From NCBI GenBank assembly GCA_032209605.1, contig JASFXZ010000014.1, positions 4,856,912 through 4,920,911 on the forward strand: 64,000 nt of DNA, in the 5' to 3' direction. The position numbers and the translations under genes are program-made. The notes under the pieces were generated by a model, which saw nothing but the letters and a program-made list of their open reading frames with translations, ran no database searches and was not told the DNA's origin. How positions within the stretch are numbered: the first letter of the stretch is position 1; the number at the start of each line of letters is the position of its first letter. Positions 29,316 through 43,600 of this stretch are shown here, piece after piece. Source of the DNA: Mactromeris polynyma (taxonomy: Eukaryota > Mollusca > Bivalvia > Venerida > Mactridae).

Positions 29316-31526
29316 ATCTAAAAAATCGGATTTACATGGCGTAAATGTCACATGTCGAGTTGTTTCGTGTGGTGGGGTAAGTTCAATTAGTCTTTGTTTT
29401 GCTTCTGTATGAACTTTTCCACAAAGATGATATATATTAAGAAACCCAAAGGGTTAATGTTTACCTAATGTGCCATAACTTTGCGATGCAAATTGTTTTC
29501 ACATTCACAACAAGCGATGTTTTTACACAATTACGGTTTGTTTAAGTCAATGACAGGTCACCAAAATTCAATAATATTGGACTCGCGCGCATTGTTATCA
29601 AGCTAATAGTTTTTAGAATCATTGTAAAGGTACATGAGGAAGATGTTTGTTAAAAAAATCGATATGAAATAGTTCACTTTTATCAATAAAATATGCTAAA
29701 CAGACGAGATCACGTAGACCCATGGCCTCTCCGTTACCTTAGCAACCGAAGAATGAAAAACACAAAAGCAATTCAATTCATGTCTACTTTATTCTTAGGT
29801 AAAAAAAAACAAGATAACATGTCAAGAGAGCAAAAAACGAGTTTTTACAGTTATTTGTCCTTTGCAGTGTTTCCGTTGCTATGGCAACTATATACTTTGT
29901 AAAAGATTTCAAAACACACTTTTGCATCTGCAATTTGTAAATAATCGTTCTGTGTGGCCAATTTGGGTGGTAAGTGAACCTACTCCAAACTACTAGACAA
30001 AATTAAATAAATTTCTAATTCTAATAATTTCAATATAAATGTCGTAAGGGTAGTCACGAGCGTGTCCTCTAAGATGAAAAAATAAATTTTAAGATTTCTT
30101 AAAAAATAAAGAAGTTATGGGTATGGCCGTGTTTTCTTTTAGAGCCGTGCTGTATTTTACGACCTGTCCGTGTTTTTAACCTGACCTTTGGATCCTTTTC
30201 CTGAAAAATGTACTTCGCGATTAATTCAACTCCTTTCGTTCTATTTTGGAAAGCAAAGATGAATCCAGTCTATCTTGTACGCTGATATTGATGACGTCAT
30301 TCAATTGTTCACAACTGAAGTTCGAAAGGCGGACAGTTTCAGATTTATTGAAGACATCTCGTGTCATATACTGCGCGCTTCTGATGTTTTATCAATACGT
30401 TGCAGTTGTAATGTGGTAAAATTAAACGCGTTGATGTTAAGACGAAAGCAGTAAACGTTTGCAAGCATCCAGGTGATCAATCACTGTTGTCAAGAAGACA
30501 AGATTCATGGATTGGAATCTGAATCTCAATTTGCATAACATTTATTTCAATTTTTTATTGGTAAACCAAGGTGGAAAAGTGCGCCCGATGTGGGTAGACC
30601 TGTGCTTAGTCTTACACATATATATACTGTTTGCTTGTATTTTCGCGGTATTAACGAAATATTGCAACAGAAGAAAAACTTACTTCGATTTTCTTTTGTG
30701 TTCAGTTTCATCTTTCAACTATTTGACAGTAAATGCATGCTGTCAATATAGCATCTCTTTTCTGTAAATTTCCTATTATGCCAAATTGTTTCAGTGTATG
30801 TTTTGTTGTCAAATTACCAAGGTACCGCCAAACCAGAAATAACGCGAAATACCAGCAAACACTATAACTCCCAAGCATTTGTATTCTTCACGTTTTACCT
30901 TCATTTTTGATATTTTACGTTTTCTGTCAAATGCGGAGTCATATATTGGATATCGTCATTTGTTTACATGGTGATAATTGCCATTTTTTGCGTTTTTCAT
31001 TCAAGTTATGCATGCAACTAAATCAGATTTTGGCAGCATTTGACATATCTATCCGAAAAACATGTGATAAAGCAATATAAAGTGTTTAAATTTGAGCCAA
31101 GACTGACTTTGCTATGAGTTTTTGATGAGATGCTTTTAGCTGGGACCAATCTATGCTTGACAATGAAGGTAAAATATGAAAAATATAAAAACAAATATTA
31201 AAAAATGAAGGCAAACATGAAGGATCTAACATGGTTGTCTAATTGTTTACTGACTGAGCTAATTGGGCAGTCATTTAGCCCCACGCTATTACATATATGT
31301 ACATGTCAAAGCCAATTATGTAATCATAAATTGATTCTTGGTGAAAATGTAAATTCTGCTTATGGGAAATCGTTGTCTTATATGTTAATAAATTAATTGT
31401 GAATTGTTTGATTGGATAAGTTTTAATTTGGCAATTTTTATTGAAATTTGAGTGATGGTAATTACATGAATTTTCCTTTTCGAAATAAATTTCAGAACTT
31501 CTTGATTTGGAATTGTGGTATTTCAG
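29316..31526. other. Upstream region of the 18-exon gene
   Basis: No coding exon is supported. A 5' untranslated exon and the promoter of the gene starting at 31527 are likely to lie here, because that exon opens with a splice acceptor. One possible source is around 30507-30568, where a short open frame ends at a donor-like AACCAAGGTGG. This is speculative. Confidence 0.3.
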
Positions 31527-31654
31527 GTTTATTAGAAAGTAAACCATGCAGTTTTAAGAGAGCAATATGCTACATGCCACATCAAATCGGGGAACTCCTA
31601 CAACAGGGGAGACAATCACAAAATTGGTGAGACAGAACTACAAGCCATTGTCAG
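31527..31654 (+). CDS. Host gene exon 1 (first coding), residues 1-29
   Basis: Acceptor TATTTCAG, donor CAG then GTACAT. The first 40 bases are untranslated, with a TAA at 31555-31557. Translation from 31567 reads MLHATSNRGTPTTGETITKL, then VRQNYKPLS. One base is carried into exon 2. Confidence 0.7.
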
Positions 31655-34600
31655 GTACATGTACACAAATATTAGATTTTGATAATCAATATTTAGCTAG
31701 GCTTTATAAAAGTAGAATTAATACTTTTTTTGTTCTGCCCCACCAAGTGTGTATGTGGGCAGACACTTAGATTTACCTTATCTGTCCGTCAGTCCAGCCA
31801 TCGGTCAGTCCTGTGCCCTACTGACACATTTCTTGTCATTTTAAGATTTTTGGCATTTCCAATCTTATTCCAATAACAGCTTTACCAAACAAAGATATTT
31901 TATGGTTCAGAATTTTATACAAATTTATGCAATTGTTGATAAAAAATAATTATGCATTCATGTCAAATAAATTCCTTAGTATATTTACTAGTGACGGGCA
32001 TTTCGGTCAGATTTGCCAATCAATTAATTGGCATAATCGGATAACCTAAACAATGTGATTATTATAATTATATTGATATCTATATATCTAGATTTAATTA
32101 TTAATATTGTTATTATAGTAGATTTTATTTTTACCACATACAAATGAATCTGACTAATAACTTAATAAAGGAAAACAAACTTCGAACAAATTTTTAATCT
32201 TATAATTTTAATTTTTCAAGATATTTATGTCTCCCCTCTCAGAGGGAGACATATTGTTTTTGTCTTCGGCGTCTGTCTGTCTGTCTGATCGTTTTTCTGT
32301 CCGTCACAAAATCTTGTGTCACTCATATCCCCAAAAGAATAAGAGCCTGAGTCATTAAACTTTACAGGAATGTTCACCAGCATGTGTAGTTGTGCACCTG
32401 GGGTTTCATGTTTGGCTTTGCCCAGTAAGTACAAATTTATGGCCCTTGACTTAGTTAAAATATAGCCTACAGAGACTGAAGTATGCAATCTTGTGTCACT
32501 CGTATGTCCAAAAGAATATGAGCCAGTGTCATAAAATTTTACACAAGGTTTGCACAGTGTTGAATAGTCCTTGAATTTGATGCCTACTCATTGAAAACTT
32601 CTTTGAATTGTAACAGCCAAATATTTCTTGAAAAGTCCTTGAATTTTGAATTTGGTAAATTGTCCTTGAATTCTTCTGCTGCAAATAGAAAATGGACAAA
32701 AAGTAACAAAAAAAACCCAACAATGATGAAAAAATGGGCCTCCCTCCGAGTGGGCATAAGTTATGTTAATACAATATGGAACAGTAATCATGTTTGGCTG
32801 TGCCCAGTAAGTGTAAAGTTATGGCCCTTGACTTTATTAAAATATAGCCTACAGCCAGCCTGTGTAGTTGTGCACCTGGGGTTTCATGTATGAATATGCC
32901 CAGTAAGTGCAAAGTTATGTTCCTTGACTTATCACCATAATCAGTACAGTTGGTAATTTTGATACCCATTCACAAACTATGATCAGAATTATAGCATTTG
33001 TTAAGAACCCCTTGACCTATCATCCTAAAACGTCGTCCACACATTCACCTTGGTTAGCAGAGGAACCCTATTTATTTTGGGGTCAAAGGTCACGGTCAAA
33101 AGGGTGCATAATGTTTTACAAACGTTTCATATTTGTTACATGTACAGTTGAACCTTGTTTATTCAACAATCTTCTATCCGAATACCTTGTATTGATCATC
33201 CAAAATAAACATCAGGTCCTGAGGTATTTTCTTCGGCATGTCAAATTGAAATCGGCTGTTTGAAACTATGTTTTATTTGAAATAAAAAATCGGACCCGAT
33301 CATTTCAAATGAACAAGTTATGACTGTAGTTATAAGAAGTAAAACTTTCTTTTTCTAGTCGAGCCATATATTCATGAACGTGTTCAGTGCCGTACAGAGG
33401 AAAATCGTCGTAAAAGTAAACCAGAGGATTATTGGAATTCAAACTTTTATCGGCGACGGTCAAACTTGCAAAAAGGATTTTACAGTGCTGCAACCGAACC
33501 ATATAAACCAATCGGCGGACAACTAATACTTGATCCATATGAACTAGTTCTGTCTGCTCTGCCTGGGAATGTAGACATGAAGGTATCAAAGCATGTTTTG
33601 CTGTTGCATCGTAAATTGATTTGTCACGTATATTTAGCATTTAAATAAAATCTGCATACAGTACCTCTTTTATTACTGACTTTTATCAGATGCAAATACT
33701 TGTTTAGTAAAATCTCAATAATAAGACCACATTTGGGACCCTTGAAAAGTTATTTTCTTATTGAGATTGAACAGTGCAAAACAGTGAAAATGGACTTGAA
33801 ATTTTGTTCTTAACTTCAAGGTGGTCTTATTACAGAGGTTGTCTTTAAGTGAGGTTTTACTGTACTATTAAAATAATCTTCAGGTCAGGCTATGTTCCTT
33901 GTTACCAGACAAGTCAGATGGTCATAATATTACATATTCATCAAATGTGCCTGATCATCTAATATGCATGATAAAAATATGGTTAAAATAATGGTAATTT
34001 TATTACGTCATCAATATACTTCAGTGCTCAAATGAGATGTGCGCCACTACCTGTCGTATAACTTCAGTGCGCTTAAATCGGTCGATAGAGCAAAACGTGT
34101 CTTGTATTTAATCCGATAAACGGACATTTAGTCCGGCGTTTACACATGACTGATAGATTGTCGTAAACATTTATATTGAATATTGTTACGTTGTAGCAAT
34201 AATTATTTCAGATATTATTATGAATATCTTCAGGAAATTAAAAGGTATTTAACGTAATTTAAAAGGCATTTGTTAAATACCACAGTAAAGCTATGCCCAC
34301 CCTTTTATGATCTCTCCCTGAAGACTGTACATTAAGTCTGAAACATACTCTAGGGTTTTATTTTTGGTCAACTATGATCATATTTGAGCTCTACAACTGT
34401 AATATTAATGCATTTTCCAATGTCCCAAATTGATTTAGCACATAATATTTTCAGGTTACACCTCGTATGACTAGAAGGGGCACAATCTATGAGGAGGATA
34501 ACTCAAAAAATGTCAAAAACAAAGAAGTTGTAAGTTTTTCAAATTTTGTTTCATGTGAATGATGGGCTGGAGGCAAATAAAACGTGTATATATTATAAGC

Positions 34601-37600
34601 ACGACTTGATTGACCAACATGTGTAATAAGCTATTCAAATTGTGGTACAAACATGTAGACTGTAACTGCTAGTAAGTAGCCAAAACAGTAGCGATTGTAA
34701 ACTCCAATCTGACAACTAAATTTGCCAAATTGTCTCAAATTAGTTGCTATACTGTGTAAATATACAATTAAAAATGCTGTCTCTCATTTGAACAACTTTA
34801 TATGACCTATTGGCTAATGTCTGCACCATGGATAGAAAAAAAGGCAAATCTATCTACCTTTAGAGGTAGGGGAATTAAGTAAGAAAAGTTAGCCAATGTA
34901 GAAAAGGTAGCTGTCTAAAAACGCTTGAACAATTCGCTAGCTACAAAATGGCGCGCGCCAGACCAGACGACATTGTTCCGCATGGACGCCATTTTGTTTA
35001 GCAAAGCTAGCACTGTCAAAATACGCTACCTATCTAAAGATAGGTGCTACTTTTCCTACGTTTAAGAAACGGCACCGCTACTTTCCCTACGTAGCGCTAG
35101 GTAGAATTCTATTTTTCCTACCTCTAAAAAAGGCGCCTCTGACCTCATTCATTGGGTCTGAAATTTTATTTCGGATTATACCAAGTATTCGGTGAGAAGG
35201 TTGTTGCATAGATGATGTCCGACTGTATTTGCATTCTAAAAATTAAGAGACTAATTATTGAATGTAGACTGAAAGTTTTCAATGCAGGTTGTTAAATTTG
35301 CTAAACATTTTATTTTAACACTGGTATTGTTATCGTCTATTTACCTAGAAACCGACAATTGATTCTGCTACAAGTTTTGATAGTATTAATCTCTATGAAT
35401 CAGCGGGGTTTGATGACATCAGGCAGTTACTGAGCGAATCCAAACAAAGAATGATAAGTGTACGAGCTGGCATGCCATACGAGGACCATGTAAAAATGGT
35501 GGAGGTGAGGAACTTACTAAATTCAATTAAAAAATACAGTTTACCAGTCCTCTCAAAATGTTGCATGAGGAGCTGCATGAGCCATGTCTCGCTGAGTTAA
35601 CCTTGTCACATGAGGTGCTGAATTAACCATGTCTCGCTGAGTTAACCTTGTCACATGAGGTGCTGAATTAACCATGTCTCGCTGAGTTAACCTTGTCACA
35701 TGAGGTGCTGAATTAACCATGTCTCGCTGAGTTAACTTTGTCACATGAGGTGCTGAATTAACCATGTCTCGCAGAGTTAACCTTGTCACATGAGGTGCTG
35801 AATTAACCATGTCTCGCTGAGTTTACCTTGTCACATGAGGTGCTGAATTAACCATGTCTCGCTGAGTTAACTTTGTCACATGAGGTGCTGAATTAACCAT
35901 GTCTCGCAGAGTTAACCTTGTCACATGAGGTGCTGAATTAACCATGTCTCGCTGAGTTAACCTTGTCACATGAGGTGCTGAATTAACCATGTCTCGCAGA
36001 GTTAACCTTGTCACATGAGGTGCTGAATTAACCATGTCTCGCTGAGTTAACCTTTTCACATGAGGTGCTGAATTAACCATGTGTCATGAGCTGCTAAATT
36101 AATCATGTCTCGCTGAGTTAATCTTGTCACATGAGGTGCTGAATTAACCATATGTCATGAGTTGCTAAATTAACAATGTCTCCTGAGTTGCTGAATTAAC
36201 CTTAAACTGTGTCACATGAGGTGCTGAGTTGACTGGTTCACATGAGGTGCTGAAATAACCGTGTCACATGAGTTGCTAAATTAACCATGTCTCTTGAGGT
36301 GCTTAATAAACCGTGTCACATGAGGTGCTGAATTAACCTTGTCACACAAGGTACTGAGTTAACCATGTGTCATGAGGTGCTAAATTGACCATGTCTTGCT
36401 CAGTTGCTGAGTTAACTGTGTCACATGATGTGCTGAGTTAACCATGTGTCATGAGGTGCTAAATTAACCATGTCTCGCTCAGTTACTGAGTTAACTGTGT
36501 CACATAAGGTGCTGAGTTAACCATGTGTCATGGGGTGCTAAATTAACCATGTCTCGCTCAATTGCTGAGTTAACTGTGTCACATGATGTGCTGAGTTAAC
36601 CATGTGTCATGAGTTGCTAAATTAACTATGTCTCCGGAGTTGCTGAATTAACTGTGTCACATAAGGTGCTGAGTTAACTGTGTCACATGAGGTGCTGAGT
36701 TAACCGTATCACAAGAGGTGCTGAGTTAACAGAGTCTCCTGAGTTGCTGAATTAACCATGTCACATGAGGTGCTGAGTAAACTGTGTCACATGAGGTGCT
36801 GAGTTAACTGTGTCACATGAGGTGCTGAGTTAACTGTATCACAAGAGGTGCTGAGTTAACAGAGTCTCCTGAGTTGCTGAATTAACCATGTCACATGAGG
36901 TGCTGAGTTAACTGTGTCACATGAGGTGCTGAGTTAACTGTATCACATGAGGTGCTGAGTTAACTGTGTCACGTGAGGTGCTGAGTTAACTGTGTCACAT
37001 GAGGTGCTGAGTTAACTGTATCACATGAGGTGCTGAGTTAACTGTGTCACATGAGGTGCTGAGTTAACTGTGTCACATGAGGTGCTCAGTTAACAGAGTC
37101 TCCTGAGTTGCTGAATTAACCATGTCACATGAGGTGCTCAGTTAACTGTGTCACATGAGGTGCTGAGTTAACTGTGTCACATGAGGTGCTCAGTTAACAG
37201 AGTCTCCTGAGTTGCTGAATTAACCATGTCACATGAGGTGCTGAGTTAACTGTGTCACATGAGGTGCTGAGTTAACTGTATCACATGAGGTGCTGAGTTA
37301 ACTGTGTCACATGAGGTGCTGAGTTAACTGTGTCACATAAGGTGCTGAGTTAACTGTGTCACATGAGATGCTGAGTTAACTGTGTCACATGAGGTGCTGA
37401 GTTAACTATGTCACATGAGGTGCTGAATTAACTGTGTCACATGAGGTGCTGAATTAACTGTGTCACATGAGGTGCTGAGTTGACTGGTTCACATGAGGTG
37501 CTGAAATAACCGTGTCACATGAGTTGCTAAATTAACCATGTCTCTTGAGGTGCTTAATAAACCGTGTCACATGAGGTGCTGAATTAACCTTGTCACACGA

Positions 37601-40600
37601 GGTACTGAGTTAACCATGTGTCATGAGGTGCTAAATTAACCATGTCTTGCTCAGTTGCTGAGTTAACTGTGTCACATGATGTGCTGAGTTAACCATGTGT
37701 CATGATGTGCTAAATTAACCATGTCTCGCTCAATTACTGAGTTAACTGTGTCACATAAGGTGCTGAGTTAACCATGTGTCATGGGGTGCTAAATTAACCA
37801 TGTCTCGCTCAATTGCTGAGTTAACTGTGTCACATGATGTGCTGAGTTAACCATGTGTCATGAGTTGCTAAATTAACTATGTCTCCGGAGTTGCTGAATT
37901 AACTGTGTCACATAAGGTGCTGAGTTAACTGTGTCACATGAGGTGCTGAGTTAACCGTATCACAAGAGGTGCTGAGTTAACAGAGTCTCCTGAGTTGCTG
38001 AATTAACCATGTCACATGAGGTGCTGAGTTAACTGTGTCACATGAGGTGCTGAGTTAACTGTGTCACATGAGGTGCTGAGTTAACTGTATCACAAGAGGT
38101 GCTGAGTTAACAGAGTCTCCTGAGTTGCTGAATTAACCATGTCACATGAGGTGCTGAGTTAACTGTGTCACATGAGGTGCTGAGTTAACTGTATCACATG
38201 AGGTGCTGAGTTAACTGTGTCACATGAGGTGCTGAGTTAACTGTGTCACATAAGGTGCTGAGTTAACTGTGTCACATGAGGTGCTGAGTTAACTGTGTCA
38301 CATGAGGTGCTGAGTTAACTGTGTCACATGAGGTGCTGAATTAACTGTGTCACATGAGGTGCTAAGTTAACAGAGTTGCTGAATTAACCATGTCACATGA
38401 GGTCCTGAGTTAACTGTGTCACATGAGGTGCTGAATTAACTGTGTCACATGAGGTGCTGAGTTAACAGAATCTCCAGAGTTGCTGAATTAACCTTGTCAC
38501 ATGAGGTGCTGAGTTAACCATGTCACATGAGGTGCTGAATTAACCATGTCACATGAGATGCTGAATTAACCGTGTCACATGAGGTGCTGAATTAACCATG
38601 CCACATGTTTAAGGGCTATTCTATGAAAACATCTGGGGCCAAAATTAAAAAACTCTTTGTTTGCCCTTTACTGACAATAGATTTTAGAGGTGGGTAGGTA
38701 GGAAAAATATTTTATTTTTACTGTGGACATTTTAATTGAACACATAGTCATACTGCAGAATTGAAGTGTCTTGACTTCTTTATATGATTTAACCCCAAAG
38801 TAGCGCAAATATTAAATCAAGGAAAGGCACCGGATTGCGATTCCAAAATAAAAAATCTTGATCCGAATTTTGCAATTAAATTTTTTGAGTCGGCGGCCAA
38901 ATCTCGGGTAGTTGGGCAAACAAACATAATTTTAATATAGGCCTGGGGGTAGGAATGACCACCAAGGGATATTTTCTTCTGCAACAGTCTTTACTTAATT
39001 TAATTAATAAATTAAACATGATGACCTAATATTGATGTTAGACCAGCTTATTGAAATTATTGTTGAGATTGTTTGATCTGGAATGAAGGTTTAAGCTGAA
39101 GCAAACTTGTTGTGTACATACATAGCGCACAATATTGAAATTGTTAACTGTGATGGATTTTATGCTATTTCATGAATTTTATCAAATTATCATTTTGTAT
39201 TTAAGGAGCAAAAAAAATTGGAAAAAGACACATCGAAACCTGAAGACACAGGAATGACACTACATTCTGTATCTTCTATGTTTGTACCGACACAACTGAA
39301 TAAGAGTTCCGCCCCTGATTCCTCTAGACAAAGCAGTCCTAGATCACGTAAGTTTTAAACACAAAGGCAATAATAAATTAATGATTAGAGTGTCAGCTTT
39401 CTGTCTAGTTTTCATGCATTTTTTATATTTTTTAAAACAATTAGGACTCACAAGCCTGACATTACTCTATACTGGTATCAATTGCCAGAAAATAAGAAGT
39501 TAAAATAATGTTTTCCCTGTGTTCATGTCAAGAATGAAATGGACAAAATCCAGCAATTTAAACATTGTTATGGCTTATTGTCTTCATGTCTATAGTTTGG
39601 TCTGGTATTCCCAGCTTCCTTAGTCCATGTCTATGTGATGTGTCTATATTGTCATTAACAACCTTAAGGAGGCAAGTTGAGCAAATATGAAGCAATTCAT
39701 AGACTGTTTTAATGGGAACTCAGGCTGATGCCAACATGTGTACATAAATCATTTTTAAATTCCTTCGGGATTTCCAAATACTTGATCATCTGTCTAAAAA
39801 AAACATTAAATAAAACTGTTTGAGTCTTTTAATTGTCTTAGTGACATGTTTTCTTATATTCAATTTCATTGTCTTGCCATTTTTAAGTTGTCCATGAAAA
39901 TGTTTTTGCAGTTTTTTCACCTAAAGAAGGAAAGGGGTTATTTATAGCGGATTTGATTCGGTCTCCGTCTCCCGCTCACAGAATGAGTCGAGCAAGACCT
40001 CCTTTACGCCCTCCTTCAATGAAAAAGAGTGCCAAACTTTCATTGATACAGATTAGCAGTGGAATAACATCCGTGTAAGCTATCAAGTACATCACATCAT
40101 ACCTAATTTTGCTATTCCCTCCTTGAAATTATCTGATCTGCCATAAAGACACCATTGGGGTTTTTAGCATATCAGACCTGGGTCGTGTTTTTAACTGAAT
40201 AGTTTGTTACACAATACAGTTTTTATAACTTTGAGCCTGCTGCAAGTGTATTTAGTTGCCTGTTACGTTTTTACTTCAACAAACATTTCAGTACTCGATT
40301 ATTTGTTTAGGTTATACATGTATATAAATATATGAAATTCTTAATATCTGATAGTTTAGTGACTTGTCCCATAATAAAAGTGATATCTGAAAGGTAAACA
40401 GTATAAACTTACTAGATCTCAGTCTAGAATATTGCTTCAGGAATAAAACTGACATCTGAAGTACTGAACCGAATATTTCTAACAACCGAAATCAACCGTA
40501 AGAAAAAAGAAACAAAAATAATTTCACTTTGTTTAAGTATTGCAGCCATACAAACAATACATGGCTTTCATAAAGCCATTCTAAACGGTTTGTGTAATTA

Positions 40601-43600
40601 AAAACTCAATTGAATCACCAATAAAAAGTATCCAAAAGTGTTTGTAGTGTCAAATAAGCTTTTATACACAAAAGATTTACATAGAACAACAATAAACAAT
40701 AAAGAGGCATATGTGTTCATGGAGAAGAGCTCCAAACTCCTGATTCAAAGGTCGCGAGTTCAAATCCTGCTTACTGTAAGGTTGAATTACCATCTTAACT
40801 ATCCCTGCTTAGGGAGCATGTATGCACATATTATACTGGTTAGTAACCAGGAAATCAGTAATAACTTGTTACACAGTCAATGTGAAATAAAAATGGTCCA
40901 AATGAACCAATGATTTAACTGTATGTTCTATGTTTCAGAATTCATAGAAAAGACAGATTGTTCAGAGATCATTACTTGTATCTTAAGTCTATCAACAGTA
41001 TGTTGACAGCATTACATAACATGAAAGTCAGAGACATTCGCTCAAAGGTATCTCTTCAAAGTCTTTCATAATCAATGTCTTCCAAAGTCTTTCTAATTTA
41101 ATGTTTTACCAAGTCTTTCAAAATTAATGTCTTCCAGGCATGGTTTAAACTCATTTCGCTATGGCGCTTCGAGACTTTGGAACTCTTCTGCGATGAGGGA
41201 AACTTCAATCAGTTCCAAAGTCTGGTAGCGTCATGGGATGGAATGAGTTGTTCCTGCAGATTTTGTTCAGATTAGAAATGCTATGTTAACGTTACATGCT
41301 TATTTTATGATTGACGTATCTTTTTATGTTTTATGTTTTGGATAGATATGTGAATTGTATCAATTTTAGTATTGCATTGGTATGAACTTAGTAATTGACT
41401 ATTTTAAGTTAACTCAAAATAATTAAGCTTTTATTAATTGAATTATTTATTTGTGTATTTTAAAGTATATACAATAAAGCTGCCATGACTGCAAGCATTT
41501 TTAAACTAAGAATTAGTTTAATCATATAAAATATGTCTTTCATTCATTTCATTTACTTAATATAACATGTATTTATTTATTAATTTATGTAACCAAAATT
41601 GTATGCATGTTTGTTATGTTGTTATAAATGTCGGTAAATATCCATACATGGCTAATGTTATTTATTGATGTAAATATCCGACAATAAATAAATTTTGACT
41701 TGACTTGACTTTTTCCCAAGTCTTTCTAATTTAATGTTTTACCAAGTCTTTCAAAATTTATGTCTTTCCAAGTCTTTCTCATTTAATGCTTTACAAAGTC
41801 TTTAAAATTAATGTCTTTCCAAATCTTTCTCATTTAATGTTTTACTAAGTGTTAAATTTTTTGATGTTTTACCAAGTCTTTAAATAATTTACCTATTTTT
41901 TAAAATTCATGTTTTGCCAAGTCTCTAATTTAATGCTTATGCCATGTTTTACTACTTTTTTACCAGTTAACCAAGTCTTAAAAAATTGATGTTTTGATAA
42001 GATTATCAAATGCAATGTTTTAAAATTCAATGTTTTTTTTGGCATTTAATGGTAATTTAATGATTAACCTGAAAAACAAACCAAATTAATATTCAGTAAA
42101 ATCTCAATAATATGACCACCCTTAGTACTCTTGAAAAATGTTCTTAATACTGAGATTAAATAAAGAGCAAAACAGTGAAAATGGACTTGAAAATTATGTT
42201 CTTAATTTTGAGGTTGTCTTTTTATTGAGATGGTTGTTAAGCGAGGTTTTACTATATATATACAAATACTAAAACTTTTTGTTCACATTTAGACACCATT
42301 GTCGAAAGATGTTGTTGAAAGGTTGCAGAAAGAGTCTCAAAACAAAGAAGAAGAAGGAAAGAGTAGTCGAGGGACATACGGGTATAGATTAAATTTTTGT
42401 TCTTATTTTCATTTTAAAGAAAGCACCTAGGAGATTACAGAAATAGTAATTTTGTGAAATTAATTGGAACTGTCTCAAGTTTAATAGAGTGCATGTATAA
42501 AACAATTTAAGTTGAATTTTCTTCTAAGAACATGTAATAAAGTTTTCAACTCATTTCTAACAAATATTTTTTCTAAGACAAGCACTTGGCTGTTTAGACA
42601 ATCAACTAAAGCATGAATTGAAAAGCTTCTTGCCTCGAGCTTCGAGCAAATCGGTAACAAGGAAGAGTCGTTAGTAAAACAATTGCTTTCTTTTAATCTT
42701 TCTTTACATTCTTTTTCTCTTTTACTTTTGGGCAGTACTCGTTTTCATACTAAGTGGGCGGGACTGCTTTCCAACCAGTCGTACGCAAGACGTTTTTCTG
42801 GGTGTGAGAGTGATATGGATTTTAATCAAGAGGATTCTCCGAGAAAACACCGCCCACAAAATCTGTGGGCAAAACACATTACGTAAAAAAACTTTCTCTA
42901 AACTGCTTTATTTCTTCTTTGCTCTAAAATTAGTGTCTAGTGGTTTTCTTGGACTGGTTGAAAGCTGAGCTTAACCTATCAAGTGTTCCTAATTTTTCCT
43001 ACCTTTTCCTATTTTTCCTAATTTTTCTAAACTGCTCCTATTTTTTCCCCCAAATTGAGAAAAAGCTCCATTGTTCCTATTTTTTGACCCCAAAAGTAAT
43101 TTTGTCCAAATCCTGAGTTTTAGCTTGTCTTGTCTGGTCTACAGAAACATGAATATTAAGGGAGAAAGGAATAGGAAAAGTGGATGAAACTTTGTGAGCA
43201 AAAATGTCCCGTATAATCTTATGGTCTTAAATTGACTTACGGACTGGTAAATATAGTGAAGTCTCTTAGCCAGAATTTTTAACTTCCTGAATTTATTTGA
43301 ACAAAAAATCCGCATTGAGATGGTGAAGTGATGATGTAGGTAGTTGTAGGAAGTTTGTTTGAAAACAAGGAAAAATTCCAAGGCTTCCAAATGCTGTGAA
43401 ATTTTTAACCTTGTTTTCGGTCGAAGCCTAGGCAAGCTTGCATCCAGCTTACCTGTTGCTATTAGCATCAAAGGACTATTTCACAGCAAAAAAACACTTG
43501 TAACTTAATATCCAGTGATAATAATTTTTACAATTCCAGGTGTACTGGTCTCAGAATCTGGCCGAAATCTTCATTTTTAACCAGGATAATATATTTTGTA

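Noticed and set aside
35553..36080. Two 85-residue minus-strand frames with 15-residue repeats
   Set aside because: They lie wholly in the 45-bp part of the intron 4 minisatellite and have no unique sequence.
35555..38605. CRISPR-like array of direct repeats
   Set aside because: Repeats are contiguous without unique spacers, unit length changes along the array, and the context is an animal intron.
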